DNA of 64,000 nucleotides from contig CM038926.1 in the NCBI GenBank assembly GCA_021904315.1, positions 2,078,718-2,142,717 on the forward strand, read 5' to 3'. Positions within the stretch are counted from its first letter, which is position 1, and every line of letters starts with the position of its first letter. The DNA comes from Sphagnum magellanicum. Taxonomy: Eukaryota > Streptophyta > Sphagnopsida > Sphagnales > Sphagnaceae. A program made the position numbers and the translations under genes. The notes below the pieces were generated by a model, which made no database searches, was not told the origin of the DNA, and was given only the letters and a program-made list of their open reading frames with translations. Of this stretch, positions 55,060 through 64,000 are shown piece by piece.

Positions 55060-57132
55060 CACACCATCACCGTATATTCCGTTACAAGCTATGACCTCAA
55101 CACCCATATACACCATGGAGGTCAGTAGTTCCTCTGGGAGAATTGAGAAGTTCAACGAAAGGTCAAGTACTATTTCTTTGAGGGAGTTCAAGGCAACTTT
55201 CTCAATTGTGGTTTGTGAATTGGAGCTCAAGTATGGCGGTAATTACACAAAGGCGTTTGTATTCAAACAATTGGCCCGTTATGTGCACTATGAGGTGTTG
55301 GATGTCTACAAGCAACATTCTAAAAGGATTTTGGGCGTCACCCAGGTTCTTAATCCAACTTACGCCATAGCCATCGCCACTACCTCTCAAGTTGCATTGT
55401 AAGCTGCAATTGCACATCATGGGACTGTGCCCAATAATCCAAACCCGGTACCTATTTCAATAAACCTTTATCTTCAATAACTCATTGTTGTTCCACAAAC
55501 ATTCCTCCCATCACTGATGCGTCAGCCTTTGTTGATCTAGTGGGGGAATTCTTTCGGGTTCTTGAACTTGAATTTCCAGTCAAAAGTTCTGAAAAAATTC
55601 TGCAACTCGCCACCTTCTCTTGGCAGAAGGATGAAACCCTCAAGATGCTCTATAGAAGGCTTCTCAAACTCAAAGAGGATACTCAGAGCATCATAGACTT
55701 GGAAGCTACCCATCGGTATCTTCGTTCGTTAGAAGGTACTCCAACACTCCATGCGCAAGTTTTACAACGGGTTTTTACAAAATTTGGAGACTCGTACACT
55801 TTGTTGGATGTGTACAACATTTCCGAAAAATTGGAACTAGCTCATGCACATTATGAGGCCAGTTCTATGAGGCCTCCATCATGTTCAAGGCCTCAGCCTA
55901 CACCAGCTACGCCTAGATCATCACATTCTTCTTCAAGGATTAAAACGGTGCACTCAATTACACCCATCCTACCTTCTTGCAACTACTGTGGCAATCCTAC
56001 CCACAAAGCTAGTGAGTGCAACATTCCTTCTGAAGATCTCTTTTGTGATTATTATGGGAAAGAGGGACATTAGGAATCTATCTGTTTTGCCAAGTTCTCG
56101 AAATGGAAGCAACTTCGATTATAATGGCAAACTCTGCTAACATCTTCTATTGTCCCTCAACCAAAAGCCAAGGCACTTCAGCCTTCCACTCATGCTTTGC
56201 CCACCAAGGGTAATTCCAACAAGAATGTTAAGAAAAAGGAACACAATGCTAACAAGAAGGAGGTGCTTCAAGCCCATGTGATTCAAGTTCAGACTTTACA
56301 AAATGAACTCGAATCATTGAGGGCCCAACTTGTTAATCTAAAAGGCAAGTCCTCCCAACCAATTAGTCATGCCCAACCTATATAAGGTTCAACATCACAA
56401 GATGGACCTCCTAGGTCGTTCTATGGCCTCCCACATGCATGATGCCATGGTTAGGGAGTATGTTTTTTCCACTCCACACAATTAGAATCTCACACCAAAA
56501 TTTGCTACTTTTTTTTACCCTTCATATGTCGCGACACAAGAGGCTAGTGTGGCACCCAAAGTTTCTGCCACTAGGCAGGTAATTCAGACTAATGGACTCG
56601 CATTTGGTTCAAGTCCTATTACCAAGGCTGGAGGAGCTTAAACAGTCATGCCATAATCTTTTCGTCCTCTTAACACGGAAGAAGAACGCACTTTGTTGGC
56701 GAGGGGGGAGGAGACTACACCACCACAAGCTGTTAGGGCATCAAATTTTCGTGTCCCAAGAATACATGTACATCAGGAAAACACATAATTTTCCATTGAT
56801 TAGCTTATGGAATGCCAACTTCAAATGCATGAAATGGCGCAAAAGTTTATGAGTACACCATTGTTTAGTTTTCAAGATTTGAAGTTAAGCACCAAGGACA
56901 TAATTACAATCCTAGAGGATACCCTAAACACTACATCAGGTCCTCTACCAATCCCTGATCCACATGCTACAAAGTTCCCATCCAACACCTTGGAGAGACA
57001 TTCGATTGGTTCACGTGTTGCAGATGGCGTTCCTAATTTGGTCACTAGTTTTAGCATGGCTAAACTAGTGGGCTTTCCTACCTCTGATTCTACATTCACA
57101 TATCAGAAGGGAGTTAAAAACCTCACTTGTGG
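55060..57132 (+). pseudogene. Gypsy element 5 (methyltransferase-bearing): gag
   Basis: The gag domain is spread over two frames (55,091-55,402 and 55,540-56,073) with KFNERSSTISLREFKATFS, EFFRVLELEFPVKSSEKIL and LYRRLLKLKEDTQS. A zinc knuckle CNYCGNPTHKASECN follows at about 55,978, then a second, damaged one (CDYYGKEGH). After a stop comes a Lys-rich coiled coil (LQALVIQVQTLQNELESLRA-like, 56,260-56,340). The Gag-Pro spacer runs to 57,132 (STPLFSFQDLKLSTKDIITI, FPTSDSTFTYQKG). Frameshifts at about 55,410 and stops at 56,073 and 56,385 break it. Confidence 0.8.
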
Positions 57133-57942
57133 TGTCGCAACCCCACTTTGGGGCTAAATGCGAGAAGGCAACTCACACTCCCAAAAGTGGGAAAATGGAG
57201 TCCTCCGGGACTCCCGAAAACTTAGAAGACAATTTGAGGGGTCAAATTTCCTCACCTTGGTGCGTTCTTTATATCAATGAAAAGCTCTTGAAGTGTAGAT
57301 GGGCTCGCATTACCTATTTGGACATCTGCAGCCCAAGTTATGGGCAAAAGAAGGGTCGGGAGTCAAACTGGCAGTTTGACTCCCGACCACTAAAAGTCGG
57401 GAATCGACCTTTTTCCGACGTCGCCTTAAGGAGTACAACACGGCGTTGGAAAGCTCTCAACGAGAGCTACAACTTTGGTTTAGATCTCATCCCGATCTGA
57501 GTTTGGGGCGAGGAGTTATGACCGTCCAAAGTCCCGAGACTCCAACCCGGGATAATTTCGGGACTCTAACTTGGGAGTCTCGGGAAAAAGAGCCACTTGG
57601 ATGTAGCCTCGGCGGAGAGCTGCAGAATATACTATATGGGGAAGGTGGTGGCTTCCCCCGAGTCCAGGCCATGTTGAGTCAAGTAGTCCAAGTTGCCCGT
57701 GGCTTGTCCAAACACCCAAGGGTGTTTTCGAATGTGAACTAACCTTCTTATGGTTGGTTTTGAATGCAGATTTGTGCTTGATCTTCTAATCCATCTTCTT
57801 AGTCTAATCTCGAGACTTCTAGCACGCCCCTCTACCCCTCTTTAGTGCTGGAAATCGGGAGCGCCCCTCAAGTCCCACTTTTCCATAACTACACATAGTT
57901 GGACCCTCAAGTGGGTTCAACTCGGGACTTGGGAGTGCGTCA
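57133..57942 (+). mobile_element. Solo LTR in gypsy element 5 (810 bp)
   Basis: It starts TGTCGCAACCCCACTTTGG and ends TTGGGAGTGCGTCA. The flanks are TGTGG (57128-57132) and TGTGA (57943-57947), a 5-bp duplication with one change. Confidence 0.9.
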
Positions 57943-58095
57943 TGTGAATTTGTTACTTACCAAAGGTGTTGTGTCTAGCCATTCTCTCCACAAAGTCTTT
58001 CACTCATTTCCAAAGGTGGTGCCTAGTGAGAGAAGTTCCATTGTCACCGGAGTTGCCATTGTCGACAATATTGGGTCAACAATCCAAATGGGAGG
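57943..58095 (+). pseudogene. Gypsy element 5: Gag-Pro spacer
   Basis: An open frame reading LLLTKGVVSSHSLHKVF, SERSSIVTGVAIVDN and STIQMGG, ending at the element D insertion. It continues without a break at 60,752 as HTPRVVLLDTGAQQ. Confidence 0.8.
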
Positions 58096-58544
58096 TGTGA
58101 GGAATTCTTGCACACCTTCACCATTAAGATGTGCACTCACAAAAAGAAAACCGGTTGGAAGTGGAACTACTATGTAGTTGTAGTTCTAACAAGTAAGGCA
58201 GTTTAAGGTAAGTAATGAAATTCACTAAGGATCTAATGCGCTGTGTCCAATTTGAAGATACAAAGACATTGTAAGATAATCGTAACTCACCATGATGGAA
58301 TATGAAGGAGCCGCATGTTGATGTTCAATCCAATGTCACGCTTGATGGTTGGAACCCTTCCGTTCCATTTGTCATAACATCTACATATAACTTCCTAATC
58401 TAACATGCATTGAATTTTTGGAAAGCTAATATAAAAGGAGCCATGTTACAAAATTTCATAAGTTTTTATTTTTTATTTTTATTTTTAGATCAAGAGTTAA
58501 GCTTTGAACTAGAAAGCACTTTGCTTAGATTGAAGGAAAAAACA

Positions 58545-58935
58545 GACAATTCAACGCCCTCTATTTCCAACAAATGTAGCTCCTTTATAGCAATTCTGAT
58601 GATGTTGAATTTTGAGGAGAACCTTCTACACCTCTCAAACTAAGATTGATTTAAATTTGACACAAATCCAATGGTGGATTTGGGAGGAACAATTAATTGA
58701 AATAAAAATCCAGAGGCCTTGTCATGGAAATCCTTCCATGAACTCCACTACAACACCCTTTACTTCTAACCAGTGTAGTTCCTTGACAGAAAACCCGATG
58801 ATGCTGAAAATTGGGGAGAACCTTTTACACCTTCCAAACTAAAACTGATTTCATTTTGACACAAATCCAACGGTGGATTTGAGATGAACAACTAATTGAA
58901 CCAAAAATCTAGAGGCTTTGCTACAAGTACTTGTT
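58545..58935. repeat. Two-copy approx 199-bp tandem repeat in element D
   Basis: TGTAG[CT]TCCTT recurs at 58,575 and 58,774 with matching context (GATGATG[TC]TGAA, GAGGAGAACCTT, ACAAATCCAA[TC]GGTGGATTTG). It is the inverted counterpart of the array at 47,838-48,236. Confidence 0.9.
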
Positions 58936-59820
58936 ACACACAACTTCCTTCCATGTTTGATTCTTACACACACATTTTTCATGAACACCTCTCCACACAT
59001 AAGAATTAAAAATTCTTCCTCACACCTCCTCTTCTTTCTTTCTTTTCCACATACACACAATACCCCTCTCTTCGTAAACCTCCATGACCTTCCTTGAGCT
59101 TGTTCCCCTTGTCCAATGAAAGCTTTGAAATCCTTTGCTCCAATCAATGGCCTCCTCATCCTTCTAGAGCTAATGAAAATTGAAAATAAATTGCCATCCA
59201 ATTGAGTTTAGGATGAGAATTCTTAGGCCCAATGAGACACAAGAAATATTCCATCCTCCAATCAAATAGGATGACAATCCTCATGACTAATGGGATTGGA
59301 GGATTCATCCCTTCTTTTATCTTGGATATCTTGATGAGGTCTCTTGAGCTTGATCCTTATCCTTTCCGTCCGTTGACCTTCACATCCTACTTCTTCATCC
59401 TAATTATTTCAAATAACTAACTACTAGGATAGTTTATCAGTAATAACAAGTAACGTCCTTGAATTCTTACTTGACTAATTCAATGGTTGAACTAACACTC
59501 CCGTGTACCATTTACTCTTTTGATATCCCCTACCTGTTTATTTTACCATGCACTAGTTAACTATGTAGTACATAGTAAATTGGAAGTAAAATTTACACCA
59601 CAAAAAACCCCCACATACTTCTAGATCTGTTGTCGAAATTAGGGTTTGATGAATCCATTAGATCTAGGATGTTCGAGTTTTCATGAGGTTTCGTCGTCAC
59701 TCCTACACCTTACGCCTACCCTAATTTGTTAAATAAAAAGGCTTCGACCCCTTCTGAACGCAAGTACCACATTGTTTGTACTACCTTCTTGGTTTTTGTT
59801 GATGCATGTGAGAACTAGTC

Positions 59821-60234
59821 ATGGCGGATGATGTCGCTACGCCTTCGAATCCCCCAGTTGCACTAGTAGAACAGGAAGAGCTTGAAGAACCATCGCTCGA
59901 CATGATTGTTTTTCAACAGCCGCACGAAAAATAACCACCCAGGCAAATGGTGCATATTCGAATCGATCGTTCGGCATGGGATTATCGATTATCTCCTAAC
60001 CCACATGCTATAGCAATCTATTTAGAATTTTTTCCTGCTCGTGGAGCTGCGCCAGAAAGGTTTGAAGAGTGTCAATGCGAAGATGATGATGTTTGTCTCC
60101 ATTGTCGAACGTGAGTTCCCGGTGATGGCCATTATCGTTAACTACGAGGGCCAATCAACCCCCTTCCCATGGAACACCGAGTCGAGTACCTCACTCGCAC
60201 CATTCGTCGCATTCTAGATTTTTTGCAATTGTGA
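59821..60234 (+). pseudogene. LDFLQL-family ORF in element D (138 codons, three stops)
   Basis: ATG GCG GAT GAT opens MADDVATPSNPPVALVEQEE and LEEPSLDMIVFQQP. The core is WDYRLSPNPHAIAIYLEF, PARGAAPERFEECQCEDDD and GDGHYR, ending RTIRRILDFLQL then TGA. Three in-frame stops occur (after PHEK, HCRT and HYR); two replace Trp codons present in element C. Length (414 nt) is identical to the ORF in C, with no indels. This argues that the reading frame was maintained until this copy died. Confidence 0.8.
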
Positions 60235-60751
60235 TCTATCCTTTAAGTCGATTATAAAGTTGTAATTCACTTAAGGCTACTCAGGCGGAATTGTCAATAC
60301 TTAAGTTTGATTTTATTCTATTTAAAAGTATGACAGAAGTGAAACTAAATAAAGATGATTAGGATTACATCCTAAAAATCTTATAAATACATCATTAGTG
60401 CTTGAAGATTCTTTTACAGACTAACTTAACCTTGTCATGGCGAAATGTTATTGTTTATTATGGGCTTGTATTCCCTATATATCAATAAATCACATCTAAT
60501 TTTACATCCCCTTTCCCTTCTCTACAACATAAAAGGAATAATGTACTTTAAAAGGTTTACTAGGTGCTTAACTGATTAAGCGCTACATCAACTGAAATAA
60601 AGAAGTATTATATGCCTAGAAATATCACAAAAGCTGATTCAACTATTAATAATCACTACTTGGAGGCTTATAAGCATTCAAATCGTTAGTACTAAGAAAA
60701 ATTACGGAACTAAAGCTTAATTAATTGTTGAGCTATAATCCATGGTTCACA

Positions 60752-61048
60752 GGAGGACATACACCCAGAGTGGTACTTCTTGACACAGGTGCCCAACAAG
60801 TGATTCTTGGAGTTCAATTCGCCAAGAAGATGGGCATGTTTGACTCCAAACTACGGAAATCTATGTGACAGATTCGCACCGTTAGTGGGAGCGTAGAGGA
60901 GGTACTTGGGGAAAGCTCGGATTTGATTGCACTTAAGTTCAATGAAGGTATAGATCAGGAGCTTTGCTTACAAGTCAGATGTTTAGTCACCAATGCCACC
61001 AGGTTTCATAATTGACAATTAGTTCGAACATGCGTACTACCGAATGGA
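60752..61048 (+). pseudogene. Gypsy element 5: aspartic protease
   Basis: HTPRVVLLDTGAQQVILGVQ contains the active site LLDTGA of retropepsins, then FAKKMGM, QIRTVSGSVEEVLGES and CLVTNATRFHN. Stops occur at about 60,868 (TGA) and 61,014 (TGA). It follows the element D target site and leads straight into the methyltransferase part without an RT in between. Confidence 0.8.
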
Positions 61049-62562
61049 TTGGAAACTAATGGCCACCACCTGGGATACATACCCCTTGATTTACATGGGA
61101 ACCATAGTCCTATGGCTCACCATTGTATGTTCAAGGAAGCACACACAATTTCCTACATCCAACAAGCTAGCCACAAATGGATAGAGGGAAATGAGGAGGA
61201 GATAGCTTACGCTCAAGCTATTGAAAGCTTGAAGGTGGTTCCTACTGACATTCAACATGGACCAAAGGTTTTACAGAAGTTCAAAGTAGCCCACAAGCCC
61301 TTGGTCAAAGCTTTGTCTAGTTTTGAGAGCATGGAGAGCCATGGCAAACCGATTAAGCCATTACTTCATCAGCTAATCACCTGGACACCACCTAAGGAAG
61401 GGATTACATTACTAGAGCTCTTTGGTGGTATTGGTATAGGTCTCGAAGCCCTACTACAGTTAGGGATGGTGGTTCAGAGGTATTTTTACGTAAACATTGA
61501 TCTTATTGCAACGCAAGTGGCGGCATCAAGAATGAAGGAGTTCACAACAAGATTTCCACAACAATTTGTAACCACCGCATGGAAGGCTACTTTCACATTT
61601 TTGCCCTTTGACATACAACTAATTTAGAAGAAGCATATAGAATTATTTGGCCCTGTTGACCTCATCATTTCAAGTTGGGAGTGTCAAAGATTTTTAGTGA
61701 CTGGATTTGGAGAAGGCTTGAGTGACACAAGATCTGGTCTTTTCACAGACATGATACGATTAATCACCTAGGCTCAATCCATTTTTCCTACACTTGGTTA
61801 TGTAATTAAGAACACTCATTCTCAACTTGATCAAAGGGAAAAAGTCCAGGAGCACTACACACTGGTCAAGCATTACCTTGGAGAGCCGCTCCTACTTGAT
61901 GCGGCACAATGCGGTTCCTATGCGCACCGATTGCGCAACTGGTGGATCAACTTGGCACCACTCTCAGTTTTGCAACTAGTTTTGAAATACACTATCAAAA
62001 ACCCCAACTTATAGGTTTCTCACATATTGGATGATCAAAGTTCTTGCCAACCGGTTATAAGGTAAGAAAAACCTCCTTGGTTACAAACACAATAGGAAAA
62101 CCAAGCGATGCTTGGCCCACCTTTATCTCCTTCCCAGGAGCACAGGCCTTTCAAGGAGATGGACCAGGCCTGGTGTATCATCATGCTTCAACCACTTGGG
62201 ATGAACCAAGCCCAGAAGAAATAGAAAGGGCTATGGGGTTCCAAGCTAGCACTACTAGTCACACTAAGGTGACTAGATTAGAGCGTAACACTCTACTAGG
62301 GAGAGGCATGGACCTAAACTCCTTTACATGGTTATTGGTAACTTGTGTACTCTTTCAAATGTACATAACACCAACACTGATTCAATCAACTTGTAGTTCT
62401 AGTGATGCAACCACATGGCACCCCGACCAAGTACACTTGCCTATCTTCAACACTCTACATTTCACTCTTAATGTTGGGGGGGGAGGAGGTACCATGTAAT
62501 TTGACTCAAGTTGTGTTTAATACACCTGGAGGTACATCAGCCTCTAGAGAAACAATTACAAT
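61049..62562 (+). pseudogene. Gypsy element 5: C5-cytosine DNA methyltransferase domain
   Basis: After a 120-residue linker (open from 61,049), motif I is at 61,402-61,465, LLELFGGIGIGLEALLQLG (the SAM-binding F-x-G-x-G). Motif IV is at 61,660-61,694, DLIISSWECQRF, keeping the catalytic Cys-Gln though Pro is Glu. Motif VI is at 61,803-61,815, VIKNT (the expected Glu of ENT is Lys). Motif VIII is at 61,903-61,965, AQCGSYAHRLRNWWINLAP. The C-terminal motifs are at 62,202-62,337, EEIERAMGF then LERNTLLGRGMDLNSFTWLL. The order is canonical, not permuted as in DRM. Stops at 61,624, 61,768 and 62,012 plus a frameshift near 62,060 show it is dead. After a G-run frameshift at 62,476 the polyprotein continues (GGEEVPCNLTQVV) until the breakpoint at about 62,562. 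Confidence 0.88.
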
Positions 62563-63060
62563 AAGGCACTCAGCACAAGCCCCAAACCTACTTAGAACTT
62601 GTTGTAAAAAAGCTTGGCTAATGCCGTGTGATGACTTGTTCGGTAGCGCAACAAGCTCAACCCACTTTGAAAAATGCTCAATCATAATCATGATGTAAAC
62701 ATTACCCCTAAAGGTTTGTGGTAACTCTTTAGCTAAATCACATGACCAACGATAGAACATGCCCTGAATAGGGAGTGGAGAAAGCATGAGCTATCGAGAG
62801 GAAAAAGTTCTCACTCTATCACATTGTTCACACCTAACAATGATGTCTCGGACTTGAGCATACATACTTCTCCAATGGTAATGAGGAGCAAGAAGGCTGT
62901 AACTACACTTAACTCCAAAGTGTCCAAGCTCTGAATGTACCTTTTGAATAAGACCGGGCCGTTCATGTGATGGTGGAACTACTTTGTCGCCTTGTGGTAA
63001 GCATCGGATGAAATGATTGTCCCTCCATGAGTAGCATTTGGACCGTTGTTATATGCGATC
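62563..63060 (-). pseudogene. Gypsy pol on the opposite strand: integrase, truncated
   Basis: Reading right to left, the zinc-binding module lies in 63,000-62,800 (ending VRCEQCDRVRTFSSR). The core starts FYRWSCDLAKELPQTFRGN with the first Asp, then IMIMIEHFSKWVELVAL and SQAFLQQVLSRFGACAECL. Homology ends there, before the second catalytic Asp, at a junction with antisense methyltransferase-element sequence. The style (WSCDLA, KWVELVALP) is a different gypsy clade from elements 1-4. Confidence 0.85.
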
Positions 63061-63063
63061 CCG

Positions 63064-64000
63064 CTAACTTGATGTAACTTGGGGAGGGTATTCCCCATGT
63101 TGAAGAAACCTCAGAGTGTCCAAGTCCTCCCATATATCCAAAATGGGATGTTCAACCAGGTTACATTGCAGTAGTGCAAGATAATTAGATGCCTCAAATA
63201 CATGTATTACTGGAATCTGGTCAAAATCTTGCCTGGCTTTGGAAAAATCTTCAGAGGTAGTGAGGGGTCTTCGCGACATGGTATCCGCATTATGATGTGT
63301 AATACCAAGTCGAGGAATAACCTTGAACTCATATTCTTGAAGTATAAGCGCCCAACGAGCTAACTTACTAGTAAGCTTATCGTTGGTCATCAACCACTTG
63401 ATAGGCTAGTGGTCGATATACAAAGTGAAATTGGTGCCATAAAGATAGGGCCTGAAATGTATGACGACCCATACAACAACAAGGCACTCCCCTTCGTATG
63501 AAGAGTAGTTACTTTCAGCCTTTTTGTTGCTTCGAGATGCATAAGGGATAACATATTCCTTGCCTTCCTCATCAAGTTGGCTAAAAATAGCTCCAATACC
63601 AAAAGCACTCCAATTAGTGTGTAGAATGAAAACCTTGTTGAAATCAAGTCTTCTCAGAATGGGGAACTCTAAAAGCTTTTCCTTGAGTGTGTTGAAAGCT
63701 TTTTGAGCCTCATCATTCCATGTCCAAGCAACATCCTTCTTTAATAATGCATATAAAGGATGAGCAATAGTATTAAAGTCTTGGACATAAATTCTGTAAT
63801 AATTACATAATCCGATGAAGCTCCTCAATGTGTGAACATCAGTAGGATTGGGCATCTTCAAAATGGTTACTACTTTGGCCCAATGAGCCATAATACCATT
63901 TGGCAAAATTCTATGTCCAAGGTAGATTACTAAAGTGACAACAAACTCACATTTTTTAGGATGGATCTTCATATTGACTTTGCGGAGCCTCTTGAATAAC
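63064..64000 (-). pseudogene. Gypsy pol on the opposite strand: RT end and RNase H
   Basis: Right to left from the window edge: IHPKKCEFVVTLVIYLGH (end of RT), FIGLCNYYRIYVQDF, AHPLYALLKKDVAWTWNDE (connection), and RNase H with FILHTNWSAFGIGAIFSQLD, SRSNKKAESNYSSYEGECL and YLYGTNFTLYIDH. A TAG follows at about 63,405, then KLARWALILQEYEFKVI and HHNADTMSRRP at 63,270. Apart from that stop and a few substitutions it is well preserved over more than 900 bp and runs off the right edge. It probably belongs to the same family as element 5, inverted. Confidence 0.88.

Larger units (their letters stand above)
58096..60751 (+). mobile_element. Element D: TGTGAG...TTCACA element with LDFLQL ORF (2,656 bp)
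   Basis: It starts TGTGAGGAATTC and ends CCATGGTTCACA. It is flanked by a perfect 5-bp duplication GGAGG (58091-58095 and 60752-60756). Excision rejoins the protease: IQMGG then HTPRVVLLDTG. It is homologous along its whole length to element C but inverted. Order: 199-bp repeat twice, a region homologous to the 47.2-47.7 kb part of C, the ORF, then 3' sequence with AAATAAAG. TG/CA ends and 5-bp duplications suit an LTR of extreme length. Confidence 0.93.

Noticed and set aside
62470..62490. GTTGGGGGGGGAGGAGG as a polypurine tract ending an element
   Set aside because: The polyprotein continues past it in another frame (GGEEVPCNLTQVV), so this is an expanded G run causing a frameshift, not the 3' end of the element.
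61049..62499. A host DNA-methyltransferase gene
   Set aside because: It follows a retropepsin and gag on the same strand, has no introns, and is broken like its retroelement surroundings. A retrotransposon domain is the better reading.
1..64000. CRISPR arrays, tRNA or rRNA genes, bacterial operons or a defence system
   Set aside because: No direct-repeat/spacer array, no recognisable cloverleaf or rRNA sequence, and the content is plainly plant transposons.

Overview
This is nuclear DNA of a land plant with a large, repeat-filled genome. The evidence is plant-type telomere repeats (TTTAGGG), initiator-Met-tRNA primer sites (TGGTATCAGAGC), Copia, Ty3/gypsy and CACTA elements, and intron-bearing fragments of plant-like host genes. 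The style (old, heavily mutated Ty3/gypsy relics, low gene content, deep nesting) suggests a gymnosperm or similar genome, but this is only an impression. I see no intact host gene, rRNA, tRNA or CRISPR array. Nearly everything recognisable is a transposable element or a piece of one.

Layout. 1-1.4 kb: Copia gag (minus, running off the left edge) with leader/LTR sequence. 1.4-2.0 kb: CACTA DUF4216 relic. 2.1-5.1 kb: satellite-like and AT-rich DNA with a 72-bp hairpin. 5.15-13.6 kb: a decayed Ty3/gypsy element (gag-pro-RT-RH-INT, plus), split by a 78-bp CACTA MITE and by element A. 14.4-17.4 kb: a decayed coiled-coil, Gln-rich ORF. 17.7-23.4 kb: a pile of LTRs from one family (TGTCGCAACC...GTGCGTCA), some inserted into others. 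23.4-25.8 kb: element B. 25.8-30.7 kb: mostly AT-rich, with one unrecognised 144-codon ORF. 32.0-33.7 kb: minus-strand gypsy RNase H-integrase, cut by a second gypsy (5' LTR 33,681). That second gypsy runs to 48,996 and is interrupted by a solo LTR, an 8.7-kb CACTA element and element C. 48,997-52,886: a minus-strand gypsy of the same family with 5' LTR, primer site, gag, protease and part of RT. 53.4-54.3 kb: another LTR. 54.3-62.56 kb: a gypsy whose polyprotein carries a C5-cytosine DNA methyltransferase after the protease, interrupted by a solo LTR and element D. 62.56-64 kb: RT-RH-integrase on the opposite strand, joined at an abrupt breakpoint.

Three things stand out. (1) A Ty3/gypsy element with a DNA-methyltransferase domain. 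(2) Four copies (A-D) of a 2.4-2.7 kb TGTGAG...CTCACA-bounded element, three of them with clear 5-bp target duplications, each carrying the same approx 140-codon ORF of unknown function ending in LDFLQL. It looks like a protein encoded within a giant LTR. (3) A CACTA transposon with a perfect 3-bp target duplication that has captured intron-containing pieces of three host genes: casein kinase 1, an amidohydrolase of the MTA/SAH-deaminase type, and a DHHC S-acyltransferase.

Many insertion boundaries can be placed to the base because target duplications are visible and removing the insert restores the interrupted reading frame. The relative age of most insertions follows from the nesting. Coordinates of degraded elements without target duplications are approximate.
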